From Brumimicrobium sp033722555 (GTDB lineage: Bacteria > Bacteroidota > Bacteroidia > Flavobacteriales_D > Crocinitomicaceae), in contig JAWVYS010000010.1 of the NCBI GenBank assembly GCA_033722555.1, positions 1-64,000 of the forward strand: a stretch of DNA of 64,000 bases. The letters are read 5' to 3'. The translations under genes were made by a program, and so were the position numbers. Positions 9,260 through 17,889 of this stretch are shown here, piece by piece. The notes under the pieces were generated by a model. It made no database searches. It was not told the DNA's origin and worked only from the letters and a program-made list of their open reading frames with translations. Numbering within the stretch: position 1 is the first letter of the stretch; each line of letters starts with the position of its first letter.

Positions 9260-10633
9260 ATGGAACTTTTTATTGTTTTTGTGTTCGTCCTTGGATATCT
9301 GGCTATCACCATAGAACATAGCCTCAAGGTGGATAAATTAGTGCCCTCACTGCTGATGATGGCGTTGGCATGGGCAGGTATAGCTATCGGTTTGGATGAT
9401 TTTTCAAGCTGGTTCAATTCGACCAATTATACTGTCGAAAGTCTGGCAGGTGTTGATCATGATGGTCGTTTACATCTCATGGAAGAAACCTTGCTTCATC
9501 ATTTCGGTAAAACCTGTGAGATACTTATCTTCCTTATTGGGGCGATGACTATCGTCGAGATTATCGATCATTTCCATGGTTTTTCAACCATAAAGTCCTT
9601 TATCAGAACAAATAAAAAAAGAACCTTACTCTGGATCATTGCTATTCTTGCATTCATGCTTTCAGCCATTATCGATAACCTTACGGCTACAATTGTACTG
9701 ATTACAATTCTTCGTAAGCTACTTAACGAGCAGTCCGACAGAATCTGGTTTGCGGGTATTATAATTATTGCTGCGAACGCGGGAGGCGCCTGGTCTCCGA
9801 TTGGCGATGTGACAACAACCATGCTTTGGATGGGTGATAAGGTTAGCGCAATGAAGCTCTTCCAATACTTGTTTGTTCCTTCTGTAGCCTGTATGTTGAT
9901 TCCTACGCTGATTGCAAGCTTTATGAAACCCTTCAAAGGTACTTTTGAACTTCCGAAGGAATCAGGTGAAACGAATTCGCGTGCTTCGCTTATGCTTTAT
10001 CTGGGACTTGGGCTTATTGTATTCGTACCGGTATTTAAAACCATTACGCATCTTCCGCCTTACGTGGGGATGATGTTGTCCTTGGGTATTGTGGCTATGG
10101 TCGCTGAAATCATCAGCGTGCGTCAGTTCAAAATGTCATATGTTGGTGTAGTTACGGAAGGTAAGGAGCAGAAATATGTTGCGCCTGAAGAGAAGGGACA
10201 CCACGAGAGCCCTACGTTTAGAGCGCTTACCAAGATTGAAATGCCATCTATTTTGTTCTTCCTCGGGATACTTATGACGGTGGCTGCTCTGGAGTCACTG
10301 GGACTTATTTTTACATTTGGACAAAATGTGCAGGCCAGTATGCCTGACGATGTCTTTGTAATGTTGCTGGGTGGTGGTTCGGCCATCATTGATAACGTTC
10401 CATTGGTTGCTGCCAGTATGGGAATGTTCAATGCAGCTCTTGACGATGATATCTGGCATTTTATTGCTTACGCTGCAGGAACCGGAGGGTCAATGCTGAT
10501 CATAGGTTCTGCTGCCGGAGTAGTAGCCATGGGAATGGAGAGAATTTCTTTCTTCTGGTACCTGAAGAATATTTCATTGCTGGCGTTGCTGGGATATCTG
10601 GCCGGAGCAGGGTTGTTCTTGATAATGGTCTAA
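9260..10633 (+). CDS. nhaD: NhaD-type Na+/H+ antiporter
   Basis: Inner-membrane sodium/proton antiporter of the NhaD family (ion transporter superfamily), with about a dozen hydrophobic segments over 457 aa. Characteristic stretches are AIIDNLTATIVLITIL, ANAGGAWSPIGDVTTTMLW, and in the second half GGSAIIDNVPLVAAS and GTGGSMLIIGSAAG. The paired IDN motifs in the two halves are the expected inverted-repeat ion-binding helices. It expels Na+ in exchange for H+, typical of halophilic and marine bacteria. Together with the Mrp operon at 59.6-64 kb it gives the cell two independent systems. ATG start, 24 bp after the dehydrogenase stop. Confidence 0.95.
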   Translation: MELFIVFVFVLGYLAITIEHSLKVDKLVPSLLMMALAWAGIAIGLDDFSSWFNSTNYTVESLAGVDHDGRLHLMEETLLHHFGKTCEILIFLIGAMTIVEIIDHFHGFSTIKSFIRTNKKRTLLWIIAILAFMLSAIIDNLTATIVLITILRKLLNEQSDRIWFAGIIIIAANAGGAWSPIGDVTTTMLWMGDKVSAMKLFQYLFVPSVACMLIPTLIASFMKPFKGTFELPKESGETNSRASLMLYLGLGLIVFVPVFKTITHLPPYVGMMLSLGIVAMVAEIISVRQFKMSYVGVVTEGKEQKYVAPEEKGHHESPTFRALTKIEMPSILFFLGILMTVAALESLGLIFTFGQNVQASMPDDVFVMLLGGGSAIIDNVPLVAASMGMFNAALDDDIWHFIAYAAGTGGSMLIIGSAAGVVAMGMERISFFWYLKNISLLALLGYLAGAGLFLIMV

Positions 10634-10670
10634 ATTGTAACAAAAAATAATTTAATTCGTTAATTGGGAT

Positions 10671-11375
10671 ATGAAAGGATCTTTTTTATTGCAAATGGCA
10701 CAGGATACCTCAGCGGTAGGAGCTGAGGAGAATTTCAAGGAAGTAGCTATATGGCAAGCCGTTGCTGAAGCATCCAGCGATTTTATGGGTATGACTATTA
10801 TGATAGTCCTGGGACTCATGTCGCTGTATGTTGTTTATGTTTTTGTAGAAAGACTTTTGGCTTTGCAGCGATCTTCCAAAAAGAGTCCTGATTTTTTATC
10901 GAAGATTAAGGAATATCTGACCGAAGGAAAAGTGGATGATGCTAAGAATTTGTGTATTCGAACAGATTCGCCTTCGGCCCGTATGCTCGAAAAAGGTATA
11001 GACAGACTGGGAAAACCTGTTGATATTGTAGCATCAGCGATAGACAATACAGGGAAGCTTGAAATCTCCAGACTGGAACAACGCTTGAGTTTTTTAGCAA
11101 CAGCAGCAGGGGCAGCACCAATGATTGGTTTCCTTGGGACGACCATCGGTATGGTTAAAACCTTCAATGCGATGAAAAACCTTGATTCGTTGGATCTGGG
11201 CACAATTGCTCCGGGTATTATGACCGCCATGGTAACAACCGTGGCCGGACTGATCGTTGGTATTATAGCATTTATGGGATACAATTATCTCGTTTCAAAA
11301 ATATCGAAGGTGGTTTACCGCATGGAGAATGATGCCATGGAATTCATGGATATATTGCACAAACCTTCAAAATAA
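10671..11375 (+). CDS. exbB: ExbB/TolQ/MotA proton channel family protein
   Basis: Proton-channel subunit that, with ExbD, energises TonB at the inner membrane. 234 aa with three hydrophobic segments: residues ~40-60, and a C-terminal pair within LSFLATAAGAAPMIGFLGTTIGM and IAPGIMTAMVTTVAGLIVG, the classic MotA/TolQ/ExbB pore motifs. exbD starts 8 bp after its stop and a tonB-like gene follows, so this is a complete ExbB-ExbD-TonB unit. It probably serves SusC-like outer-membrane receptors or type IX secretion, but nothing in the window specifies the client. Confidence 0.93.
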   Translation: MKGSFLLQMAQDTSAVGAEENFKEVAIWQAVAEASSDFMGMTIMIVLGLMSLYVVYVFVERLLALQRSSKKSPDFLSKIKEYLTEGKVDDAKNLCIRTDSPSARMLEKGIDRLGKPVDIVASAIDNTGKLEISRLEQRLSFLATAAGAAPMIGFLGTTIGMVKTFNAMKNLDSLDLGTIAPGIMTAMVTTVAGLIVGIIAFMGYNYLVSKISKVVYRMENDAMEFMDILHKPSK

Positions 11376-11383
11376 GTAATTAG

Positions 11384-11818
11384 ATGGGGTTCGATTCAAG
11401 AAATAAAATAAAAATTGAAGGGGGAATGGCTTCCATGACCGACCTTGTTTTTCTTTTATTGGTATTCTTTATTATTATGAGTACCATGGCTGAAAAGAAT
11501 ACGCCCGTTGAATTGCCTCAGCCTTCTGAAAAACTTGATAAATCTAAAGAAAATACAACAACCACGGTGGTTATCACAGAGGATGATATGTATCAAATCA
11601 TGCTCAGTGAAATGAGTAAGGCGAACAATCCTTTCGGTATAGAAACTGAAGGGGCGTCCTATGACCAGATGAGGGAGTTTTTGATACAAGAGGTGGAAAA
11701 AACACCGGAGAAAAAAGTCAAAATTGCCGGTGCGCGCAATGCGACCTACGAGGCTGTTTTTCAAATTTTAGCACTCTCGAAAGCTAGAGGATGGAAGCCG
11801 GTTTTGGCGTATGATTAA
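11384..11818 (+). CDS. exbD: ExbD/TolR family biopolymer transport protein
   Basis: Partner of ExbB in proton-driven energy transfer. 144 aa: a short cytoplasmic N-terminus, one membrane helix (MTDLVFLLLVFFIIMSTM, about residues 18-35), then a periplasmic domain. Asp20 in the TD pair at the helix start is the conserved proton-carrying residue of ExbD/TolR. The periplasmic end KVKIAGARNATYEAVFQIL matches the family's terminal fold. It lies 8 bp after exbB and 11 bp before the tonB-like gene. Confidence 0.92.
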   Translation: MGFDSRNKIKIEGGMASMTDLVFLLLVFFIIMSTMAEKNTPVELPQPSEKLDKSKENTTTTVVITEDDMYQIMLSEMSKANNPFGIETEGASYDQMREFLIQEVEKTPEKKVKIAGARNATYEAVFQILALSKARGWKPVLAYD

Positions 11819-11829
11819 AAATTTTAATT

Positions 11830-12549
11830 ATGGCTCAGGTTCCAATAGTCAGAATAGAAGATAATCGTAAAGGAATAATAGTATCAATCCTATTCCTTTT
11901 GATTACATTATTCCTCCTTTTCTTTATTAAATACCACGAACCCGATCCTCCCAAAGTGACTGTTCCTGTACCCATTATTATGGCGGAAAGTGGAATAGAA
12001 GATTTTGAAGTGAGTAATGCGGGGGGAGGTTCTCCGAGTGAAAACGTAAATCCCGTACCTGATCCCCAGCCCAGCCCTAAGGAACAAGCCACACAAAAGG
12101 AAGAGTCGCCGGTAAAAGTACCTTCAGGGAAAGGAAATTCTAATTCTCAGACGAATTCTCAACAGGAATCAGAAAGCAGTCCCTTCTCCGGTAGCGGAAG
12201 CGGAGGACAAGGGAGCGGTTCAGGTGGTGGTTTCGGTAATGATACCGGTCCCGGAAGTGGAGGCGGTGATCCCGGAACAGGCGGTGCGGGAGAACGTGTA
12301 AGATTGAATAATTTGAGATCGAATCCCGACACTCCCAATGATCAGCATGCAACAATTGCTCTTAAACTTATTGTTGATTCCAGGGGTGCTGTGGTTGCAG
12401 CTTCGGTAATCCGGGATAAAACTACTACCTCCAATCAGCGACTGATCGATGAAGTAATCAGCCTGGTAAAAAAAGAGGTGAAATACAAAGAAAAACCCGG
12501 CGCCAGAAATGAAACTGTTTATTACACTGTAAAGGTAACTCCCAATTAA
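11830..12549 (+). CDS. TonB-like energy transducer with a Gly/Ser-rich linker
   Basis: 239 aa: short cytoplasmic N-terminus, one membrane helix at residues ~16-36 (IIVSILFLLITLFLLFFIKY), a long low-complexity periplasmic segment, and a small C-terminal domain (~residues 175-239) with the ATIALKLIVDSRGAVVAASV pattern of TonB C-terminal domains. The linker has a Pro/Gln/Ser-rich part and then an almost pure Gly/Ser run (about residues 115-155) where E. coli TonB has Pro-Glu/Pro-Lys repeats. Position directly after exbB-exbD supports the TonB role. The C-terminal match is loose, so the TonB call rests partly on context. folC follows after 13 bp. Confidence 0.8.
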   Translation: MAQVPIVRIEDNRKGIIVSILFLLITLFLLFFIKYHEPDPPKVTVPVPIIMAESGIEDFEVSNAGGGSPSENVNPVPDPQPSPKEQATQKEESPVKVPSGKGNSNSQTNSQQESESSPFSGSGSGGQGSGSGGGFGNDTGPGSGGGDPGTGGAGERVRLNNLRSNPDTPNDQHATIALKLIVDSRGAVVAASVIRDKTTTSNQRLIDEVISLVKKEVKYKEKPGARNETVYYTVKVTPN

Positions 12550-12562
12550 TCGCCTTTTTGTA

Positions 12563-13771
12563 ATGGACCAAAACTCCCGGTATGAACAACTACTGAACTG
12601 GTTGTTTGAACAGTTTCCTGCATTTCAGAAAATTGGCGAGAAAGCCTATAAACCTACCCTGGAGAATACCTTAAAACTTATAGCGTATTTTGAAATTGAT
12701 CTAAGTACGGCGAGGTTCGTTCATGTAGCAGGTACAAACGGAAAGGGTACAACCTGTTCGATCATTGCCAGCTTCATGAAAGAGGCAGGTTATAAAACAG
12801 GTCTTTTTACTTCACCACATTTAAACGATTTCAGGGAGAGAATCCGAATTAACGGGGAAATGATCCCGAAACAGCAGGTCTTAAACTTCATTCAACGTGT
12901 TCAGGAAGTGGAATGGGATTTTAAACCATCTTTCTTTGAAATAACCTGGGTACTGGCACTGCAGTATTTTATCGAATCGCATTGTGATATTATAGTAGTT
13001 GAAACCGGATTGGGAGGGAGGCTGGATGCTACGAATGTTATACGACCTGAAGTTTCAGTAATCACAAATATAGGACTTGATCACACCGCGATTTTAGGAG
13101 ATACACGAACCCTTATCGCTTCAGAAAAAGCAGGGATTATAAAGCCCGGTGTTCCTGTATTAATTGGTGAAAACGACGAAGAGATTCGGGATGTTTTCAT
13201 CACCCGAAGCAATGAACAGCATGCATCTTTAACTTTTATAAACCTTCGCGAAGAAAAAGAGGTGTTTTTAAAAAACAAGCGACTGGCATATTCAGTATTG
13301 TTGAAATTGCGAGAACTCGGATGGACAATAGACGAAGACAGTTTTGAAAGAGGTATTGAAAACCTCAGTAAGAACACAGGCTTAAAAGGTAGGTTTCAAT
13401 ATTTAAGCGAAACACCGCTAATAATAGCAGACGCTGCACACAATGCTGAGGGAATCCTTTTACTCATTCAGTCCATACTTCAAAATTTTTCGGACAAAAA
13501 TATTTTAGTTCTTTACGGGGCGTCAAACGAGAAGGACCTTGACAAGATTTTCGTTAACTTTCCTAAGGATTGGCAATATTTCTTAACAGAGTTCAAGAAT
13601 AAGCGGAGTTGTTCATCGGAAACATTAGAAATCACAGCTAGAAAGTTCAACCTTAATTTTAGAATATTTCAGTCATCCGGAGAGGCCTTCTCTATCGCCC
13701 AAAATACTATGAATGAAGAGGATGTGTTAGTGGTATTTGGCAGCTTTTTTTTACTCGAAGAAATTATTTGA
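12563..13771 (+). CDS. folC: Folylpolyglutamate synthase / dihydrofolate synthase
   Basis: Mur-ligase family enzyme adding glutamate to dihydropteroate and to folates. 402 aa with HVAGTNGKGTTCSI as the ATP-binding loop near residue 54, GLFTSPHLNDFRERIRING as the family's second signature, ETGLGGRLDATNVI, and ITNIGLDHTAILGDT. The C-terminal domain keeps IADAAHNAEG. Its start lies 13 bp after the tonB-like gene, so it may ride on the exbB-exbD-tonB transcript. The stop is only about 18 bp before the -33 element of the following tRNA promoter. Confidence 0.95.
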   Translation: MDQNSRYEQLLNWLFEQFPAFQKIGEKAYKPTLENTLKLIAYFEIDLSTARFVHVAGTNGKGTTCSIIASFMKEAGYKTGLFTSPHLNDFRERIRINGEMIPKQQVLNFIQRVQEVEWDFKPSFFEITWVLALQYFIESHCDIIVVETGLGGRLDATNVIRPEVSVITNIGLDHTAILGDTRTLIASEKAGIIKPGVPVLIGENDEEIRDVFITRSNEQHASLTFINLREEKEVFLKNKRLAYSVLLKLRELGWTIDEDSFERGIENLSKNTGLKGRFQYLSETPLIIADAAHNAEGILLLIQSILQNFSDKNILVLYGASNEKDLDKIFVNFPKDWQYFLTEFKNKRSCSSETLEITARKFNLNFRIFQSSGEAFSIAQNTMNEEDVLVVFGSFFLLEEII

Positions 13772-13789
13772 TTTTTTTTCGAAATATTC

Positions 13790-13819
13790 TTGTGCTTTTA
13801 AAAATACCATTTATATTTG
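13790..13819 (+). promoter_or_regulatory. Promoter of tRNA-Val
   Basis: TTG at 13790-13792, 19 bp, then TATATTTG at 13812-13819: the Bacteroidota -33/-7 pattern at the ideal spacing, 43 bp before the mature tRNA start. Confidence 0.75.
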
Positions 13820-13862
13820 CACCCGCAGAAAGCACAACGGTGCATTCAAAATGCGAAACAAA

Positions 13863-13937
13863 GGGCTCTTAGCTCAGCTGGTTCAGAGCACCTGCCTTAC
13901 AAGCAGGGGGTCACTGGTTCGAATCCAGTAGGGCCCA
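13863..13937 (+). tRNA. tRNA-Val (TAC anticodon)
   Basis: 75-nt cloverleaf. Acceptor arms GGGCTCT (13863-13869) and AGGGCCC (13930-13936) with discriminator A. Anticodon stem CCTGC/GCAGG encloses loop CTTACAA with anticodon TAC at 13898-13900, and the T arm has GGTTCGAATCC. CCA is not encoded. A strong terminator follows. Confidence 0.97.
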
Positions 13938-13940
13938 CAT

Positions 13941-13969
13941 AAGGGGAGTGATTTCACTCCCCTTTTTTT
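13941..13969 (+). terminator. Terminator after tRNA-Val
   Basis: AAGGGGAGTG / CACTCCCCTT stem (13941-13950 and 13955-13964) with a 4-nt loop and a run of T to 13969. Confidence 0.9.
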
Positions 13970-13996
13970 ATTTGAAAACCCACCTAAAATCACGCG

Positions 13997-14131
13997 ATGT
14001 ACTACCTGTTTATACTTTGTTCGCCTTCAATGTCAAAGCATTACGTTGGATATTCGGATGATATCGAAGAGAGATTCAGAAAACACTTAATGAATCACAA
14101 AGGATTTACGGATTCAGATTGTAAAATATAA
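13997..14131 (+). pseudogene. Truncated GIY-YIG nuclease remnant
   Basis: ATG at 13997 opens a 44-codon frame whose start, MYYLFILCSPSMSKHYVGYS, then DDIEERFRKH and NHKGFT, clearly matches the N-terminal half of the small (~80-100 aa) GIY-YIG endonuclease family common in Bacteroidota. Here GIY-YIG reads as YLF and YVG. The frame ends at TAA at 14129-14131, just where the conserved DWKIVY-type segment should follow (SDCKI then stop). The second half, including the catalytic Glu region, is gone and the next bases give no continuation in any frame that I can see. It lies 60 bp after tRNA-Val, a frequent place for these genes. Confidence 0.7.
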
Positions 14132-14292
14132 AACTCTTTAATTTTGTATTTCAAGTGACCAAAATGCAATTGGTGTAAATTGTTGTTTTTGGCAAACACC
14201 TGATCCCTAAACACCTGAGATAATCTCTGGCAAAATCTTTTAAATCCCCCCGATTTTAAAGGCAACCCAGCCAAGACCGGGTTACGTCAATT

Positions 14293-14310
14293 TTAATGCA
14301 ATTGCATTAA
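14293..14310 (+). promoter_or_regulatory. Perfect 18-bp palindrome upstream of the endonuclease gene
   Basis: TTAATGCAATTGCATTAA reads the same on both strands and ends 12 bp before the ATG at 14323. Its size and place fit an operator for a dimeric regulator, but it is AT-rich and no regulator is known for it. The wider stretch 14132-14322 otherwise shows only a short AACCC...GGGTT hairpin near 14264-14284. Confidence 0.35.
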
Positions 14311-14322
14311 TTAATATCTTTT

Positions 14323-15957
14323 ATGAGAAAATCTATGAAAACTTTAAAGGCCTTTACACTCGGTTTAAGCCTTTCTCTTTTAGCTTTACAGGCTAATTCC
14401 CAAAATGTTATACACCTCGAAGAATTCAGCGGATCTTCCGGTTCCTGGACGGCAGTCGATTTTTCGGAGCCCGCAAACCAATGGTCCTTTGCAAATGGTT
14501 ATGCCGAAATTTATGGAGCAAGTGGAGCAGATGACGATGACTGGCTCATTTCGCCGGTAATTAATTTGAACGCGCAGGAAAATGAATATATACAGTTCGA
14601 ATACCTCGATCAGTTCACAGGTCCATATATTGAGTTGAAATATTCGACCGATTATAACGGTTCCGGAGCTACTGCAGATATTATAAATGCAACCTGGGTG
14701 GACATCGATACACGTGTTTTAAACCTGAATACGTTTTCCTGCTTTTCGACCTTGCTTCAAAAACATCCGGCTATTAATATCAGCAATATTCAGGGGAACC
14801 AGGTGTACTTCGCTTTTCGTTATTACGGATTCAACGGAGAACACAAGGAATACCGCCTGGATAACATTCAAATTACCGCAGATTACTACGGTGCTGTAGA
14901 CACATCGCTGCGATGCTTCCAGCTTAAATCGGATATTTTACAAACCATTCAAAATCAAACCTACGTTACCCGTTATACATCTACGGTTTATGATGTTTGG
15001 GATGCACTCTTGCATACCGACTCACGTGTTAATGATGCCGGTACGGATACGATCGTTTTTGACATGTTCACGAATGTTCCTACCGGTCCTGAAACTTATG
15101 AGTTTGAATTTTGTGTTGATCAGGACGCCGGATCATGTCCTTCCGGAGAGGGGCAATGCTTCAACAGAGAACATACGTTGCCCGTTTCGTGGTGGGGCGG
15201 AGGAACAACCCTGGCTGATACTCAGTTTACGGATTTACATCACGTTGTTCCATCGGATCGCAGTCTGAATTCCGCAAAATCCAATTATCCCCTGGGTGTA
15301 GTAGAAAACGCTGTAACGACGGGTAGTAACGGCTTTAAAGTAGGAACGAATTCAACCTATCCCTGCAACGCAATGCTTTACTTTGAGCCTATCGATGAGT
15401 ACAAAGGCGATTATGCGCGTATTTATCTCTACATGGCCACGCGTTATCAGGATGTCATCAATAGCTGGGAAACACTAACCGCTGAGGGTGACTGTGCTCT
15501 GGGAAGCGACCCTCACCTCGTTTATGAACCATGGCTTCTGGATCTTCTTCTCACCTGGCATGCAAATGACCCCGTAAGTCAAAAAGAAATAGATCGAAAC
15601 AATGCGGTTTATGCGATCCAGGGTAACAGAAATCCTTATGTAGATCATCCGGAATGGGTGAACCTTGTTTTCGGTGATGAAAATGGAGGACTCTGCTCAG
15701 AAGTTGGTCTGAATGAATGGGACAAGAACCAAAAGCTAACAGGATACCCCAATCCGGCAGAAAATGAATTTACACTCAATATTCCTGAAGGAACTTCTCT
15801 TGCTAATATGGAAATGTACAATATTGTCGGTAAACAGGTACCTCTGATAATCAGAACAAACACTTCGAAGTCTGTAACTGTAGACCTCTCTCATTTGGAG
15901 CCCGGCTCCTATATAATAAGAACCATATATGGAAGCATGAGGATTATCAAAAAGTAA
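14323..15957 (+). CDS. T9SS-secreted endonuclease I family nuclease
   Basis: 544-aa secreted nuclease. Signal peptide MKTLKAFTLGLSLSLLALQA ends near residue 26. Residues ~30-190 form a jelly-roll (choice-of-anchor/MAM-like) module with DDDDWLISPVINL and YRLDNIQI. The catalytic domain (~200-455) is endonuclease I (PF04231), with NREHTLPVSWWGGG, the likely catalytic His, and TDLHHVVPSDRSLNSAKSNY. The last ~75 residues are a type A T9SS sorting domain with YPNPAENEF and LEPGSYIIR. It probably degrades environmental DNA and RNA for nucleotides and phosphate. Either ATG (14323 or 14335) could start it. A strong terminator follows. Confidence 0.93.
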   Translation: MRKSMKTLKAFTLGLSLSLLALQANSQNVIHLEEFSGSSGSWTAVDFSEPANQWSFANGYAEIYGASGADDDDWLISPVINLNAQENEYIQFEYLDQFTGPYIELKYSTDYNGSGATADIINATWVDIDTRVLNLNTFSCFSTLLQKHPAINISNIQGNQVYFAFRYYGFNGEHKEYRLDNIQITADYYGAVDTSLRCFQLKSDILQTIQNQTYVTRYTSTVYDVWDALLHTDSRVNDAGTDTIVFDMFTNVPTGPETYEFEFCVDQDAGSCPSGEGQCFNREHTLPVSWWGGGTTLADTQFTDLHHVVPSDRSLNSAKSNYPLGVVENAVTTGSNGFKVGTNSTYPCNAMLYFEPIDEYKGDYARIYLYMATRYQDVINSWETLTAEGDCALGSDPHLVYEPWLLDLLLTWHANDPVSQKEIDRNNAVYAIQGNRNPYVDHPEWVNLVFGDENGGLCSEVGLNEWDKNQKLTGYPNPAENEFTLNIPEGTSLANMEMYNIVGKQVPLIIRTNTSKSVTVDLSHLEPGSYIIRTIYGSMRIIKK

Positions 15958-15989
15958 GCTGTACAAAAATATAAAAAGCACTCTTTATT

Positions 15990-16033
15990 ACCCAAACAGT
16001 ACGTCAGGATTTGACAGACTGTTTGGGTTTATT
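15990..16033 (+). terminator. Terminator after the endonuclease gene
   Basis: 11-bp perfect stem ACCCAAACAGT (15990-16000) / ACTGTTTGGGT (16018-16028), with an inner GTCA/TGAC pair and a T-rich tail. Confidence 0.85.
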
Positions 16034-16129
16034 TTGCAAGTCAGTTTTCTAAATTCAGATTCCGTTAGATCTTCAGCACTTCTCATTCAACTTTTTTAAA
16101 ATTTTTCTGATTGTTTTCGTTAAATCTTA

Positions 16130-16158
16130 TTTGTTTTTCGAATTTTTATTTAACTTTG
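16130..16158 (+). promoter_or_regulatory. Promoter of tRNA-Leu
   Basis: TTTG at 16130-16133, 17 bp, then TAACTTTG at 16151-16158, matching the Bacteroidota consensus with slightly short spacing; the tRNA starts 70 bp after the -7 box. Confidence 0.7.
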
Positions 16159-16227
16159 CACTCGCTTTTTGAAAGAGATTTCAAGGGTGAGTTATGGATA
16201 GCGTTCCATAATTATAGAGCAATAAAT

Positions 16228-16312
16228 GCGGATGTGGTGAAATTGGTAGACATGCTAGACTTAGGATCTAGTGCCGCGAGGCGTGTGGGTTCGAGTCCCT
16301 CCATCCGCACCA
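16228..16312 (+). tRNA. tRNA-Leu (TAG anticodon)
   Basis: 85-nt class II tRNA. Acceptor GCGGATG (16228-16234) pairs CATCCGC (16302-16308), with discriminator A and an encoded CCA at 16310-16312. Anticodon stem CTAGA/TCTAG encloses CTTAGGA, giving TAG at 16262-16264. It has a long variable arm (TGCCGCGAGGCGTG) and T arm GGTTCGAGTCC. A terminator follows. Confidence 0.97.
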
Positions 16313-16322
16313 GTTAGAAAAG

Positions 16323-16352
16323 TGGTATGAGTCTAGACTTATACCATTTTTT
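16323..16352 (+). terminator. Terminator after tRNA-Leu
   Basis: Near-perfect palindrome TGGTATGAGTC / GACTTATACCA (16323-16346, one G-T pair) followed by six T. Confidence 0.8.
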
Positions 16353-16400
16353 GTTTAAACACCTTCAATAGGTATTAATTAATAGTACAATAAGTTCACT

Positions 16401-17762
16401 ATGAATGTTACAAAAGAAAGCGTTGATCAGTTAAACGCCCTGTTAAAAGTTAAGGTTGAGCCTCAGGATTATCAGGAAAAGGTCGATAAACAGTTGGCAG
16501 ATTACCGAAAGAAAGCAAATATTCCGGGTTTTAGAAAAGGAAAAGTGCCGCTGGGAATCATCCGTAAACAGTATGGAAGATCTGTTCTTGCAGACGAATT
16601 GAATAAACTTGTCAGTGATGCCCTTTATGGTTTTATTGAAAAAGAAAACCTCGACATATTAGGGAATCCTATTCCCAAAACGGATGAAGATGTAAAAGGA
16701 GATTTTGATCACCCTGAAACCTTTGAATTTACATACGAAATCGGACTTTCTCCGGAAGTGGACGTGAAGTTATCCGGAAAGAATAAATACGAATACCCAA
16801 AGGTTAAGATCGATAAGAAATTGGTCGATAAACAAATCAGTGATCTTACCAGAAGATACGGTAAACTCGTTTCTTCGGATGAGGTGAAGGATAAGGATAT
16901 GATTCTCGGACAATTCGTAGAACTTGATGATAAAGGCGAAATTAAAGAGGGCGGTATTCTCAATAGTTCAACTATTTCCGTTGAGTTTGTTGAAAAAGAT
17001 AAAGTTAAAAAGGAACTGATCGGTAAAAAGGTTGGTGATAAAGTAACGGTAAATCCTGCCGATGTTTCGAAAGGAAAGGAAGATATGGCTTCCATGCTTG
17101 GTGTTAAACCTGAAGAACTGGAAAATATATCAGAGAAATTCCAACTGACCATTAATGATATTAAAACAATGGAGCCGGCAGCGTTGAATCAAGAACTTTT
17201 CGATAAGCTTTTTGGTGAAGGTGCTGTGAGTTCTGAAGCGGAAATGAGACAAAAAATTGAAGCTGATCTCGAGGAAATGTTCTCCAGAGACAGTGATAAA
17301 ATTCTTATGCGTCGCGTAACGAATGACCTGATTGAAAAAACAGAAATCAATCTTCCGGATTCATTTTTAAAGAAATGGATACACGCTTCTCAGCAGGAGC
17401 CTTTATCGATGGAAGAAATTGAAGGACAGTATGACGGATATGCTAAAGGCCTTAAATGGCAGTTGATTCAGAACGAAATCTTCAAGAAAAACGATATAAA
17501 GATTGAGCAGGAAGAGGTGATGAATTACACCAAGAGCTTGTTGGTGAACCAGTATGCTCAGTACGGCATGCCTGCTCCCGAAGAATCGGAATTAAATCAG
17601 GCGGCTAAACAGGTACTGAGCAATAAAAAAGAAGCTCAGCAAATCTATGAAATGCTTGCAGAGAATAAATTGACGAACTTTTTCAAAGATACAGTTAAGC
17701 TGAATGAAAAGGAGGTTGATTATGATGAATACGTACGAATTGCTCAGGACAGCAATGCTTAA
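16401..17762 (+). CDS. tig: Trigger factor chaperone
   Basis: Ribosome-bound chaperone that meets nascent chains at the exit tunnel. The ribosome-docking signature GFRKGKVP lies at residues 43-50 and continues as LGIIRKQYG. The middle region (~150-255) occupies the place of the FKBP-type prolyl isomerase domain but is diverged (ILGQFVELDDKGEIKEGG), so isomerase activity is doubtful. The C-terminal helical arms (~260-440) end in NFFKDTVKLNEKEVDYDEY. Length 453 aa is normal for Bacteroidota. It is a single-gene unit with its own terminator. Confidence 0.95.
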   Translation: MNVTKESVDQLNALLKVKVEPQDYQEKVDKQLADYRKKANIPGFRKGKVPLGIIRKQYGRSVLADELNKLVSDALYGFIEKENLDILGNPIPKTDEDVKGDFDHPETFEFTYEIGLSPEVDVKLSGKNKYEYPKVKIDKKLVDKQISDLTRRYGKLVSSDEVKDKDMILGQFVELDDKGEIKEGGILNSSTISVEFVEKDKVKKELIGKKVGDKVTVNPADVSKGKEDMASMLGVKPEELENISEKFQLTINDIKTMEPAALNQELFDKLFGEGAVSSEAEMRQKIEADLEEMFSRDSDKILMRRVTNDLIEKTEINLPDSFLKKWIHASQQEPLSMEEIEGQYDGYAKGLKWQLIQNEIFKKNDIKIEQEEVMNYTKSLLVNQYAQYGMPAPEESELNQAAKQVLSNKKEAQQIYEMLAENKLTNFFKDTVKLNEKEVDYDEYVRIAQDSNA

Positions 17763-17782
17763 TGTAGTTCATGATACTATGA

Positions 17783-17816
17783 AAAGCCCCGTTCCTTTTA
17801 GGATCGGGGTTTTTTA
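17783..17816 (+). terminator. Terminator after tig
   Basis: CCCCGTTCC (17787-17795) pairs GGATCGGGG (17801-17809) with one mismatch, followed by a T run. Confidence 0.85.
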
Positions 17817-17889
17817 TTTAAGTTTAACAGAAGAATAATCGCCTGCATTTTTCCTGTGTGCTATGACCTTCTCTTAACGCTCATTTTTT

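Noticed and set aside
13737..13931. Plus-strand open frame over folC's end and tRNA-Val
   Set aside because: It overlaps folC and the tRNA; no domain and no start signal.
16111..16317. Plus-strand frame ending in the tRNA-Leu gene
   Set aside because: It reads the tRNA sequence as protein and covers the tRNA promoter.
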